The notes beneath the pieces were generated by a model, which was not told where the DNA came from, made no database searches, and saw only the letters and a list, made by a program, of their open reading frames with translations. The position numbers were made by a program, and so were the translations under genes. DNA of 64,000 nucleotides, from contig NC_068970.1 of NCBI RefSeq assembly GCF_016808095.1, forward strand, positions 22,860,501 to 22,924,500, read 5' to 3'. Below, piece by piece: positions 49,817 through 60,859 of this stretch. Source of the stretch: Vigna angularis. Taxonomy: Eukaryota > Streptophyta > Magnoliopsida > Fabales > Fabaceae. Every line of letters begins with the position of its first letter. Position 1 is the first letter of the stretch.

Positions 49817-51062
49817 GGTTTAATACCCAATTTTGTCCCCAGTTTGGTTCGAAAATCTCAATTTAGTCCCTCGTTAGAAAAGTAATTGTAATGGATCCTT
49901 ACTTGTAAATTTGTGAGTCAAGTTAGTCCCTTCCGTTAAATATAAGCAAACGGAGTTAATGAGATGATGATGTGGCAGTAGTTAGTGGTTAGGTGTCAAA
50001 ACGCAATTGTGTGCGTGCTTACGTGGTGTTGAATTAGAGAAGTTTGGGTTTTATTAGAAATTGGGTTTATTTTAATTGAGGATAAATTTGCAGCAGTTAG
50101 GGTTTTTAATTAATTTTGTGCAATTGAAGTAGAGGTTCAGACAATATCACACAAAATGTAAATTGAAACCATAATTTCAGATGCTTCAATTCAGATTTTA
50201 CGTTGATTTCAAAACATCATATTATGTAACTCCTTGTAGTAGCCACCACCACCATCTTCTCTTTTCCCGTAAACCACCGGTGGAGGCCGCGCCACCTCCC
50301 TATCCAAATACCTCACCACCTGCCTCATGCTGGGCCTCTTCTCTGGTGCCTCCACGGAACAGTACAACCCCACTTTAATCACTACCAAAACTTCCACCTC
50401 ATCAAACGCCCCACCCAACCTGGGGTCCACCACCGCCAGCGGCGCCCCCATGCGCCACCGCTCCCAGACCCAGTCCACCAGCACCAACTCCTCCGGCAAT
50501 GCCTTCACCTCAATGGGCTTCCTCCCGCACACCACCTCCAACAACAATGCTCCAAAAGCGTAAACATCAGAATTGGTGGTGGGTTTCCCCGTTCGTGTGA
50601 GTTCAGGTGCAAGGTACCCCATCGTTCCCACCACACATGTGGTGCTAGGCTTGGCACCATGCTCGTAAAGCTTGGCCAACCCAAAATCCCCCAACCTCCC
50701 ATTTCAAAACATCATATTACAATTCCACCACAACCCTAACTTTGTCTCTATTCAATTGCACAAAATTAATTAAAAACCCTAACTGCTGCCAATTTATCCC
50801 CAATTAAAATAAACCAAATTTCTAATAAAATCCAAACTTCTCTAATTCAACACCACGTAAGCACGCACACTATTGCGTTTTGACACCTAACCACTAATTA
50901 CTGCCACATCATCATCACATTAACTCTGTTTGCTTATATTTAACGGAAGGGACTAACTTGACTCACAAATGTACAAGTAAGGATCCATTACAATTACTTT
51001 TCTAACGAGGGACTAAATTGAGATTTTCGAACCAAACTGGGGACAAAATTGGGTATTAAACA
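49817..51062. mobile_element. Pack-MULE B carrying a receptor-kinase fragment
   Basis: Perfect 9-bp TSD TTATCTATA at 49808-49816 and 51063-51071. The terminal inverted repeats are about 340-360 bp and near-perfect (GTTTAATACCCAATTTTGTC at both ends). The interior 50225-50700 is a captured kinase fragment. The paralogous segment at about 59800 has a single TTATCTATA and no insertion, so it is an empty site. Confidence 0.93.
50225..50703 (-). pseudogene. captured L-type lectin receptor kinase fragment (kinase C-lobe)
   Basis: The minus strand reads [99 protein letters not shown] and [13 protein letters not shown]. This runs from the DFG motif to the end of a LecRK-type kinase. The glycine loop, catalytic lysine, HRD loop and the lectin and membrane parts are absent. 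The end reads into element sequence (KELHNMMF then stop). The frame is open throughout, which suggests a fairly recent capture. It cannot be an active kinase but could be transcribed antisense or give small RNAs. Confidence 0.9.
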
Positions 51063-51112
51063 TTATCTATATATTGAAGCAATTAATAGCATTGAGCTAC
51101 GCTTATAACGTC

Positions 51113-51120
51113 TATAAATA
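51113..51120 (+). promoter_or_regulatory. TATA box of peptide gene 1
   Basis: TATAAATA lies 75 bp before the start codon and is identical in the paralogue at 59847-59854. The right TSD of Pack-MULE B ends about 40 bp upstream. Confidence 0.65.
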
Positions 51121-51194
51121 TGGACAAACCAATTGTTTCTTGCACATCTGAATTGATCAAATTAAATCAGTTTAAGAGAGAAAGCTTTGAATTC

Positions 51195-51413
51195 ATGGCT
51201 GAAAATTTGGCAAAGATGTTGACTGTGATCTTGGTGGTGACAGCTGTGGCTATGGAGGCACAACCTGTGGATTCTGCATTTGCAATCCCAATTTATCATT
51301 GCACCCTCCCTGAGTGCATTGCTGGATGTAAGAAGATTCTGGGCCAAAAATTTATGAGTGCTTCCTGTGTCAAAAATGGCTCCAAGGGAGCTCTCTGCAT
51401 TTGCTTTGGTTGA
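51195..51413 (+). CDS. small secreted six-cysteine peptide (defensin-like) 1
   Basis: A 72-residue precursor. A signal peptide (MAENLAKMLTVILVVTAVAM, cleavage likely near 27-30) is followed by a ~42-residue mature part with six cysteines spaced C-x4-C-x3-C-x12-C-x9-C-x1-C (residues 36-70). The CxxxC and CxC pair is the pattern of cysteine-stabilised alpha-beta peptides, so a secreted defensin-like role is inferred, not shown. I chose the ATG at 51195 because the upstream in-frame ATG (51120) overlaps the TATA box and is not in frame in the paralogue. Single exon. The paralogue at 59936 is about 80 percent identical by eye. A Pack-MULE sits just upstream of its promoter. Confidence 0.82.
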   Translation: MAENLAKMLTVILVVTAVAMEAQPVDSAFAIPIYHCTLPECIAGCKKILGQKFMSASCVKNGSKGALCICFG

Positions 51414-53139
51414 AATCTTCAAACAAAAGCTTTGTTTTTTCCAGTATTAAATGAAAGGGAGGTAGGGTTTCTAACAACAACATTAAAATCCTTATCACAA
51501 AATATCATATAATTTCTATCGTTATGTTATATATATTTTGGATTCACTCCTTCTCTGGTTATATAATTCAAGTTCTTACTGTTTGATCCATTTCTTTCTC
51601 CATAGTTCAAGTTTGTCTGTTGTACTTTTATGTGTTTGTATATCAATTTCTTTCAATTATGAGGTAGGTTGTGATTAAATGGTATATTGTAAATTATTTG
51701 TATATTTTTAGTCCATGTGTTATATGAAAATTAGAGTCGAAGAAACTGCATTAAACATATCTGATTCGTGTCAACAATCAAGTTGGTAAATTGATTGCAA
51801 CAAAATATTGTACTGCTTTTATTAAATCATTTCAAGATAGGAAAGTGTAAGGAATATTTTAGACATTTAACAAAAAAATGAAATAGAATAAAATTAACTA
51901 TACACGCATTTTGTAAAAAGGAAGACAAATATGATATAACAGAAAAAAAAAATTAGTGTAAGCAGATTTGGTACGTAACATTATTTTTTTTTAGCAGAAA
52001 TTATCCAAATTTTGATGATTTTGTTAGATGGAGTAAAAATTATATTTTATTTGAATATGTTATGATAATAGTATATATTTTAACACAAGAAAGAAAGATA
52101 TAGTATAGTAATTATATTTAAGGACGCATTTGGTATAAGAGAGAAATTTTAGTCTTGGAAATATAAAAGTTGTTTATTAAATAAAAATAATATTTTAATA
52201 TAAAATTGAACTCCTTAAAATTAAATTAAAGAGAATTATTTATATAATATTTTAAAAAAATAGAATATTTCTACTTTATTAACCTCTTCATATGATCAAA
52301 AGAATATATATTGTAGTTATTTTATGTTCTGGTGTAACGTTCAGCAACAGTCAGCGAATCTGATGCCAAAATTATAAGAGATTTAACATCCAACAGCAAG
52401 GGAATGTTGCTTAGATGCCAGAATTGCGAGAGGAATGGTGCTTAGCACCAAGAAAGTGTCGCTCAGGACCATTGTTGTAAGGACCTCATTTTTTTAAGCG
52501 GTAGGGACACCCACTCTTTGCATTATTGGAGTGCATTATTGGGTGGAATTATTGGAAGGGGAGAAAGACGGGGGGAGGGTCTCATTTTGGCATGGGAGGA
52601 GAGTTCACAGGAGAGGAACCCATTCTTTCTCTCTTTAAAACTTCATCTCCAACTTCTCTCGTTTCTTCTCTTCACGGGGGAGGAACTATTTGGTCACGGA
52701 TACTTGTTGTTATGTGGGAGGGGATCCAGAGAAAAGAACAGGGAGGTATCAGCAGGAGAAAAAGGGGGAAACCTGAGAGAGAATAGAGGGCAGAATAATG
52801 TATTGAAGACTTGGAGGAGCACTGGAAGTTGGGACTGAGAGGAAGGCCAGGAGGAAGCAACAATCAGAAAGAGAAAGGGAGAAAGGAAAAGGGAAAAAGG
52901 GAACCAGAGAAGAAGGAGGATTCCACTGGAGAAGGACCGGAGAGAGAACCTGTGGTAGAAGATCAAGTTCTTGAAGGAAGTCTTCAAGAGGTAAGGGGAG
53001 TTAGATCTTTTGTTTGATTGTTGATTCATACTGTATTAATGCAAATATGGAATTTGGGGATGAATATTGGGTTTCTGGGTTTTGGGTTTCTGGATTTCGC
53101 AAATTCTGCAGAATTCTGCAGAACGCGCGTACGTCCAAT

Positions 53140-54500
53140 TTTGATGAGTCAAAATTGGACGTTCGTCCAAGTTGCTCGACCAATTAGTGGTCGGCAGTAA
53201 TAGGTTGAGCGTTCGGTTATGGTGTTCTAAGGTAACGAGCGTTCACGTTCGTCCTTGTTTGTAATTTAGACGTTTGTCCTTAATATAGTGAGCGTTCGTC
53301 CATAAATGTTATAGTGAGTGTTTGTCCATAAGTGTTATAGTGAGCGTTCGTCCATAAGTGTTATAGTGAGCGTTCGTCCATCGTGTTATATTAAACGTTC
53401 GTCCTTCTTTCTCAGTTTACCGTTCGGTCGAGACATGTGTTCGGTTAAGTGTGGTTCAGTGAGGATGGTAGACGTTCGTCCGAATTTGGTAGTCTAGGCT
53501 GGTGAACCTGAGCGTTCGGTCTTGAATTGATTGGTTGCAATTTTGAGCGTCCGGTCATGGTGAAATAGTGATCGTTGGTGTTCGTCCCTAAATTGGTATT
53601 CTCAGGAAGTGATATTAAACGTTCGGCCTTGGTAGGGTTGTGAGGGGAGCGTTCTTACTTGGTATTGTTGTGAGTATGAGCGTTCGGTCGTGAGTTAGTG
53701 TTCTTAGGTTTCAATCGCTGAGCGTTCGTCCAAACAGTGATCGATCCAATATTTTATTCGATCTTAGCGTTCGGTCTAATAGTGTTCAACTCAGGTGTTG
53801 GGTTTAGTGTACGGCCAACTAGTGTTTAATACAAAATGGTGTTCGATGTTCTCAGCGCTCGGCCTAGGATCCGATAACGTCCGTTCTTATAGTATTCAGG
53901 AATTAGCGTTCGGCAGAGAGCGTTCGGCCTTAAACTTTGGGTCTCGAACGATCGATTTTTGAGTATACGTGAGCGTTCTGTAGATCGCGTTCGCCAGATA
54001 GCATGCGTCAGATAGCGTTCGTCCAAATAGTGTTCGGACTTGATCTTTGAGCGCTCGGTCAAACAGTGTTTAATTCGATAGGGTATTCGATGGTTTAGCG
54101 TTCGGCCTGTTGGTAAATAGCGTTCGTCCTAAGTATCAATTTCAATGTTCGGCCTAATAGTGTGTTCGGTGAAATAGCGTTCGGCCTGTTGGTAAATAGC
54201 GTTTGTCCTAAGTATCAATTTTAGCGTTCGGCCTAATAGTGTGATCGGTGAAATAGCGTTCGGCCTGTTGGTAAATAGTGTTCGTCCTAAGTATCAATCT
54301 CAGCGTTCGGCCATGTGGTGTGCAATTTAATATGTACTCTGATTTAGCGTTCGGCCTGATAGTGTAGGATTTGATAACGTTCGTCCAAAGAGTGTTCGGC
54401 CTGGTGTTTGTTAATTTGCGTTCGTCCAATGGTGTTAGGTGTATAGCGTTCGTCCAATGGTGTTCGGTGAATAGTGTTCGTTCAAATAGTGTTTTGTAAA
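53140..54500 (+). repeat. array of GCGTTCGTCC / GCGTTCGGCC motifs
   Basis: More than 40 copies of a 10-12 bp core (A/G)GCGTTCG(T/G)(C/T)C are spaced mostly 20-45 bp apart. A local 26-bp tandem (GAGCGTTCGTCCATAAGTGT plus TATAGT) lies at 53286-53395, and a ~65-bp repeat with CTGTTGGTAAATAGCG lies at 54100-54300. Confidence 0.85.
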
Positions 54501-54953
54501 TGGTGATGGATTCTAAGTTCACTGGTTCTGGGTTGAATTAAATGTGTAAAATGTTTGGAAGGTATGGTATGACGTGATTTATGTGGAATGTATATGTTTG
54601 GAACATGTGATGTGATGTATGTGAAAAGTATGTGAATGAATGAGGTATGTTGGATTTACTGTGATAATATGGGGGTATCTGGTTATTCATGACTTGGGTT
54701 AAGTTTCAAATTAACAATATGATTCATGAACGTAATTCCATGATCCTCAAGGAGAGGATACATGGTGGTGTTTTGGGGTTGTATAGAATGATTACATGGT
54801 AGCTCAGTTTTGGGGGTCATCCTGAAACTCCAATGGTCTTTCTTCTCATGTAGAGAGGATTGAACCATGTGGTGAGGAGTAGCAGGAGGTCCTAGTCTTG
54901 GGTGCTTCCATATGATCCAAGGTGAGTGATAACGGATTAACCTCGTGACTGTG

Positions 54954-55040
54954 GCCGGGCGGTAGTGCCCAAAGTTCCACCGGGCGGTAGTGCCCAAAGT
55001 TCCACCAGGCGGTAGTGCCAGAGCGGTAGTGCTCAAGTTC
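54954..55040 (+). repeat. 25-bp tandem repeat
   Basis: GGGCGGTAGTGCCCAAAGTT plus CCACC is repeated about 3.5 times with decay towards the right. Each unit contains a GGGC...GCCC mini-palindrome. Confidence 0.85.
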
Positions 55041-55689
55041 CATAAAGCCACCACGAGTGCAAGACCCGCCATAGCTCGGTAATCATTCTAGTCCGGACGA
55101 GTCGGGGTATAAAGTAACAAGTCTTGAGATGTCAATTTACCATGTTTGGATGACTTTTGCATGTTGTGTGAATGGGTGGAATTGTGGTTTAATGAATATG
55201 CTCTACTTGTTCTTTTATACGAATCTAAGTATGATAACATGAATTAATTGTACTATATGTATAACATGCTTTTTATACCTAGCTCACCCTTGCATTGTTT
55301 TATGTTGTGTGCTGTTTGGGTAAGTTTCTTTGGCGATGATCATCCACTTGGATGGGAGCAGATGTTGTCGCGGAGTTTTCCTTGGAGCAAGAATTGGAGG
55401 TTGCTGATATTGCGGAGTAGTCTTCTTAGGAATTTTCCTGATTGAACACTTGTAGTGTTTAATCCTTTCATCTGTTCATGTTTAAATTTTTACTCCTTTT
55501 ATTTGGATGACTGTAATTTCATATTTAATTACACGTCATACTCCGACTGTTCTCTATATTTGGATGTTAACGTCCTTATTATATAATATTGATTATTATA
55601 TAATCGGGATGTTACAATTGTACATGGTTTTCTCTCTTTTTTTTTTCTATCTTTGGCTTTTGTGGTTTCTTCTAAGCAATGATTGGTAT

Positions 55690-57010
55690 TTTATGGCATG
55701 ATTTGGTATGTTTTATGGAATGTTATCGATGGTTTGAACGAGGTGGATATATGTTTTAAAGTGATGGATTAAGAATTTCTAAGGAGAAATTCTAAGTGTT
55801 TGTATCAAGTGTTGTTATGAATGTAGGAAAATCAGTTTTGGGGTTACCTGACACTTTAATGATCATTTATTCTCAATTAGAGAAGAGTAATGCATGTGGT
55901 AAGAGTAGCAGGAAGTCCTATTATAAGGTGTTCCAATATAGCCTAAGACGCAAAATAGACTATTATGTAGGGATGGTAACGGGTCAGGTCGGGCACAGAT
56001 AGTGCCTACCCGCAACCCGACCCGAAAAAAATCCACTTGCTACCCATCCGCTACCTGCACAAATACCCCTTTAAAAAATATCCACAGGTATTTTAAAACC
56101 CGCAGATATCCGCGAGTATTTTAAAACCCATAGATACCTACAAATATTTTAAAAAAATATTTCTATAAATTATTAAAATAAAACTAATTAAAATTATAAA
56201 AAATATATAAATATAATATAATATAAATTAAAATTTAATTTTAATTAAATTTAACCTTATAAAATATAAATTAATTTTAATTTTAATTAAATTTAACTTA
56301 ATAAAATATAAATTAATTTTTTTTTCTATTTTTTGCGGGTAGCGGATATCCGCGGGTACGAATAATATAATACCTACACCCGACCCATTTATAAGCGGAC
56401 ATTAAATTACCCGCTACTCATAACCCGCGGATGGTAAATACTTGCGGGTACCAACTATCCAACAGATTTTATTCATGGATACTCCCTGACGCGGATATTT
56501 TTGTCATCCTTATGTGTGTGGTAGGATAAAACTCATTAGCAATAACTCTAATGAGCAGTAAAGGCCATCACAAGTGTATAACCCACCATATCTTGACATT
56601 CATACTATATCCGAATGATCAGATTTAAGTCTATGACATGATTAGGATGTTTGGTTAATTTAGTATAAAATGTAATGTATGATGAAACTTTAAGATTTTA
56701 TGTATGATTCTGTTTACATTAACTTACCCTTTGTGTGTTTCTTTCTTTGGCTGTTGTGTATGTTTGGTTCTTGTTGCAATGATCATCTAGTGAGTGTGAA
56801 CAGAGAATGATGATGTCTTAGTAGAACAAGCTGGAGAAGGATGAAACAGATGTGTAGTTTATAGTTATCTTTTGAGAAAAATCTTATAAATATTCTCAGT
56901 CTCTTCTTTTGGTTTTGTAAATATAGAATATTTGTATAGTTATGTTGGATAACTGTGAAAATAATTTATATTTTCTTTAAGTTTAACTATTCTATTTTGT
57001 TGGTAAAGTA
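55690..57010 (+). repeat. diverged partial copy of the solo LTR 3' region
   Basis: Blocks at 55840-55950 (AAGAGTAGCAGGAAGTCCTA) and 56720-56880 (GATGATGTCTTAG...) match 54820-54915 and 55300-55440 of the neighbouring solo LTR at low identity. It is split by a hAT-like MITE. Confidence 0.55.
55968..56512. mobile_element. hAT-like MITE
   Basis: The ends TAGGGATGGTAACGGGT and TTTTGTCATCCTTA are imperfect inverted repeats of the hAT type. The interior holds facing GGGTCGGGT-type and CCCGACCC-type words (ATATCCGCGGGTA, AACCCGACCCG) with an AT-rich centre. No transposase. An 8-bp TSD is not recognisable. Confidence 0.6.
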
Positions 57011-57514
57011 ATAGTTTTTTTTATAGTATTTATACTATTAAATATAATATTACATATATTTTTAAGTAAAATTATTTTCTATTGCATTAAGAGTCTCGAA
57101 TTCAAAAATTTGTCATACATTTTGATGATATAATATTTTTGTAAAACAAAAAATATATTTGCCATTTAAAACCAAAAACTTAACGATTTTTTTAATTATA
57201 AAATTACCTACAAAATATGTAAAAAAACCATTTATAATAAAATTATAAAATTTATTTTTTATTATCATAGAAAAAAAGGGTAAACACTTTGCCATTGATT
57301 ATAATTATAATAGCAATACTACTAATAATAGCATTAATGATTGAAGAAAAATATTAAAATGAAATATAATTATTGAATAAAATTATAATAATAACAATTT
57401 ATACTTATATATAGATTTTTTTGTTCACATTTGTTTTTCAATTTACTCTTTAAATAAACTTTTTGCAAACTAAAATAATTATTTCATTAATTTTACTTTT
57501 TTAAGTAAATTTTT

Positions 57515-58715
57515 GGCTTAATACCTATTCTAGTCCCTCGAACAAGGATGTTTGTTCAAAGTGGTACTAGCTTTTAAAAAAAGTTTACAAAATGGTTCAA
57601 GTTAGTCTTTTTGCTTTCGGCGTTAAAAATCTAACGGTGCAATTGTTCTCCTGGCCAAAACATAATGAGTTGTCCACTTCTTCTCATTGCGTGGCACTTT
57701 GAGGTAAAATGACGTGTCAATTTTGAACTTTTTTTAAACAAAGTTGATGATATGGACTTTTGACAGAGGGTTAAAAGAAAAAGGGGCTAGGGTTATGGTT
57801 TGTGCAACTTCGTCCTTGAAGTGAGGAAAGTGGTTGTGGTGAGATAGGAAGGACTTCTTCCGAGAGGCGAGATAACATGAACCAAATTTGTGATTCTTTA
57901 ATTGATTAGGAATTGTAGATCTGTAATCAATTTCTATGGATTGATTGTAGTTTGATTAAAAAAATGAAATTAAAACTCAATAAAGTATTTTCTTTTGTAA
58001 TATCTGAAAATCCTGATTACATTTGTTAATAAACCCTAATTTGGGAAAAACCTAAATTTTGGAACCCTAAGGAAAATCCCCAATTTTCTAGTGTCTTTCT
58101 TCCTTTCTGGTGCCACCATGGAGGAACCTCAATAAAAAACCCTTATTCTAAATTGGAAAAACCCTAAATTGGAAAATCTCTAATTTGTTTTTCACATTTT
58201 GTTTTTCGCTAGTTCTTCTCCAGTGTGGGTTTCAAAACCCCTAGCCATGACCGTTTGCTTTGTGCGCCACCATTGAGGTGAGGAAAATGGTTGTGGCGAG
58301 ATAAGAATCACAAAATTATACCAAGAAAAACACTAACCTCAACTATGCTCTTGAAAAACGAACCACCACGATCCCAATTTCAACATCACTTTCACCATAT
58401 TCTTCAACCCCAAATCGCGAATTGATTCTAACATAAATCTCTTTTCTTTTAACCCCCTGTTAAAACATTTTCACGTCGTTAAATTTAATTTTTAAAATTG
58501 AAATTTGACACATCAATTTACCCTATGCAATAAAGAAGTAGACAACTCATTAAGTTGTGGCCATGAAGAAGTAGATAACTCATTAAGTTGTGGCCAGGAA
58601 ACAGCTGCACCTTTAGATTTTTAACGCTGTAATGAACCTTTGTAAACCTTTTTAGAAAGGTAAAATCAATTTGAACAACCGTCTTCGTTCAAGGGATCAA
58701 AATATGTATTAAACC
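57515..58715. mobile_element. Mutator-like foldback element C (1201 bp)
   Basis: Perfect 9-bp TSD TAAATTTTT at 57506-57514 and 58716-58724. The terminal inverted repeats (about 220 bp) start GGCTTAATACCTATT and end ATGTATTAAACC. The interior has words such as GGAAAAACCCTAAATTGG and no transposase. A 33-bp tandem duplication (GAAGAAGTAGA-AACTCATTAAGT) sits in the right arm. Confidence 0.88.
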
Positions 58716-59846
58716 TAAATTTTTTAATTTAACTTTTTTATTTCATTTGACTATTATTTTAAACTTAACTACTTTTTTAATTATAAAATTACTTAAAATA
58801 TAAATAGAAATTATTTATAATAAAACTATAAAGATTATGTTTATTTACAATAAAATTATAAAAGTTATTATATGTGTATAATGATATATGAAAGTGTGAT
58901 AATTATAATTAATCATGAACATATGAATACAAAGTGGTTGTAGTTATGTGATGAACTTTTAATTTTTCAAAATATATTGATTTAAAACTTGTTATATGCT
59001 AGTATAATTATTTTGGATTGCTGTACACTATGATTATGTGTTTATCTCTAATTAACTTATGTGAAGTTTTATTTAGTAATATTGTGGTATTAAATGGGAT
59101 GTTAAAATAAATAGGCAGTAGAACTAATAAAATAATTATTTTAGTTAAAAAAAATAATTTAAAAGATAAAATTAGAAAACAAATATGAATATGGAAAAAA
59201 ATTTCTTTTATATATAAATATAGATTATATATATATATATAGGTATAGATAATAAAAATCTTATTTTTTAAATTTTAAAAAAATATTTATGTTAAATTTT
59301 AATATATATTTTGTAAACGTAAATTTATTTTACTTTAAAAAAAAAATTCGTGTGCATCGCAGGGTTAAAATACTAGTTCTCATACAATTGAGAGGTTCAT
59401 GATTTACTCATCAATGTTGATTAATTGAAGACCAATATCAAGTACTATAAAAGGATTACTACGGACTATCAGATCAATATAATAACAAAAAATCGATTAA
59501 GACATAACACAGAAGATTAAGGACTGGGAATCCTACCTCAAGAATATCCCATCAAAACGAACTATAAATCAGACAAACCTTTATAAAAACAAAAAAAACT
59601 AATTGTCTTAATACAATAGTTTTATTATTTTGGAAACATAATGGCAATGTGGTTTTCTCAATGAATAAATTTCTTTGAGCAAGTTTTTAAAGGTAAGAAA
59701 AGTACTAAAAAAACTCTTTTATTAAAAAAATGGGAAGTTCCATCATCAACGCAACTTTACTTTTAACACAGATGGATACAAAATTTCTTTGGTAAGTTAT
59801 CTATATATTAAAGCAATTAATAGCAATGAGCTACGCTTATAACGTC

Positions 59847-59854
59847 TATAAATA
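59847..59854 (+). promoter_or_regulatory. TATA box of peptide gene 2
   Basis: TATAAATA in the same context as copy 1 (GCTTATAACGTCTATAAATA), 81 bp before the start codon. This promoter lacks the Pack-MULE. Confidence 0.65.
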
Positions 59855-59935
59855 TGGACAAACCAATTGTTTCTTGCACATCTGAATTGATCAAATTAAA
59901 TCAGTTTAAGAGAAAAAGTTTTGAAGATTTCATTC

Positions 59936-60145
59936 ATGGCTGAAAATTTGGCAAAGATGTTGACTGTGATCTTGGTGGTGACAGCTGTGGCTATGGAAGC
60001 AGAACCTGTGGATTCTGCAGTTGCAATCCCAATGTATCCTTGTTCCGTCCCTGAGTGCATTGCTGGATGCAAGAAGATTCTGGGCGAAAAATTTAGGAGT
60101 GCTTCCTGTCTCACAAATGGCAACAACTGCATTTGCTTTAGTTAA
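59936..60145 (+). CDS. small secreted six-cysteine peptide (defensin-like) 2
   Basis: A 69-residue precursor with the same signal peptide as gene 1 and a mature part with cysteines at C-x4-C-x3-C-x12-C-x6-C-x1-C. It differs from gene 1 mainly in the mature part (YPCSVPEC versus YHCTLPEC, and a three-residue shorter loop before the last two cysteines), while the signal peptide is nearly unchanged. Single exon, conserved TATA box and 5' leader. Function as a secreted defensin-like or signalling peptide is inferred from size, signal and cysteine pattern only. I do not recognise a named family member. Confidence 0.82.
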   Translation: MAENLAKMLTVILVVTAVAMEAEPVDSAVAIPMYPCSVPECIAGCKKILGEKFRSASCLTNGNNCICFS

Positions 60146-60351
60146 AGCTTTGTTTTTTCCAGTATTAAATAAGAGGGAGGTAGGGTTTCTGACAATAACA
60201 TTAAAATCCTTATGACAAAATATCACGTTATATAATTCAACTTCTTATTGTTTGATCCATTATTTCTTTCTCCATACTTCTAGTTTGTCTGTCGTACTTT
60301 TATGTGTTTGTATATCATTTTCTTTTATTATGAGGTAGGTTGTGAATAAAT

Positions 60352-60710
60352 CACTACAAATGTTATTCAAAGGAGATTATTTTGTGGAAGTTAACACAAA
60401 TTAACATAATTTATTTATTTTTTATTGTGAAAAATTAAATTTCATTAAATTAAGAAATTATGAACGTGAGTGAATAATTATAAGTAAAAGAAGTTTTAAA
60501 TATTCATAAAATAATAATCACTAATAGAAGAAGTTAACACTCTTCATGAAAAGATTTCTACAATATATACATCTAATATTAAGAGTGGTGAAAAAATTCT
60601 GCAAATCAATTGCGACTATTCTAATTGTAAGGATTTGAAGAATTCGTTTTGTAAATGTAAAAACCTCTTCAAATTGGAAAAAACCTCTACTATTAGTTTT
60701 TTTTGTAGTG
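60352..60710. mobile_element. CACTA-like MITE (359 bp)
   Basis: Ends CACTACAA and TTGTAGTG, flanked by a 3-bp TSD AAT (60349-60351 and 60711-60713). Copy 1 of the duplication has the uninterrupted site (TTAAATGGTATATTG at 51677), so this is an insertion after the duplication. Confidence 0.82.
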
Positions 60711-60859
60711 AATGATATATTGTAAATTATTTGGATATTTTCAGTTCATATGTTATATGAAAATTAGAGTAAAAAAAATACATTAAACATATCTGATTCG
60801 TGTCAAACAATCAAGTTGGTAAATTGATTGCAACAAAAATATTGTACTGCTTTTATTAA

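Larger units (their letters stand above)
48260..52330 (+). repeat. segmental duplication, copy 1
   Basis: It matches 57040-63720 in order and orientation. Anchors are GTCTCGACTTCAAAAATTTG (48301) with its counterpart at 57092; the block around 48840-48940; GGCAATGTGGTTTTCTCA (49652) with 59643; the peptide gene; and the 3' tails up to AGAATATATATTGTAG (about 52300). Copy 1 uniquely contains MULE B, the 27-bp repeats and a TA run. Confidence 0.85.
52476..55616. mobile_element. solo LTR of a large LTR retrotransposon (3141 bp)
   Basis: Perfect TSD ATTGT at 52471-52475 and 55617-55621. The termini TGTAA...TTACA are inverted repeats. No gag or pol is inside, so it is read as a solo LTR, or as an element with no coding region. 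It contains a purine-rich stretch (52840-52930), an array of GCGTTCG motifs (53140-54500) and 25-bp repeats (54954-55040). Confidence 0.72.

Noticed and set aside
50209..50703. Functional receptor kinase gene
   Set aside because: Only the kinase C-lobe is present, it lies inside an element with MULE ends and TSD, and the tail is element sequence.
51120..51194. N-terminal extension of peptide 1 from the ATG at 51120
   Set aside because: The ATG overlaps the TATA box, the extension hides the signal peptide, and the paralogue does not keep the frame.
52526..53017. Lys/Glu/Gly-rich frames on the plus strand
   Set aside because: They come from a purine-rich tract of the large LTR and overlap in two frames.
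53286..53395. CRISPR-like regular repeat
   Set aside because: Plant nuclear context, no unique spacers, and the spacers are themselves part of a 26-bp tandem repeat.
53826..54522. Minus-strand open frames across the GCGTTCG array
   Set aside because: Repeated motif DNA inside a solo LTR; the frames are compositional and show no domain.
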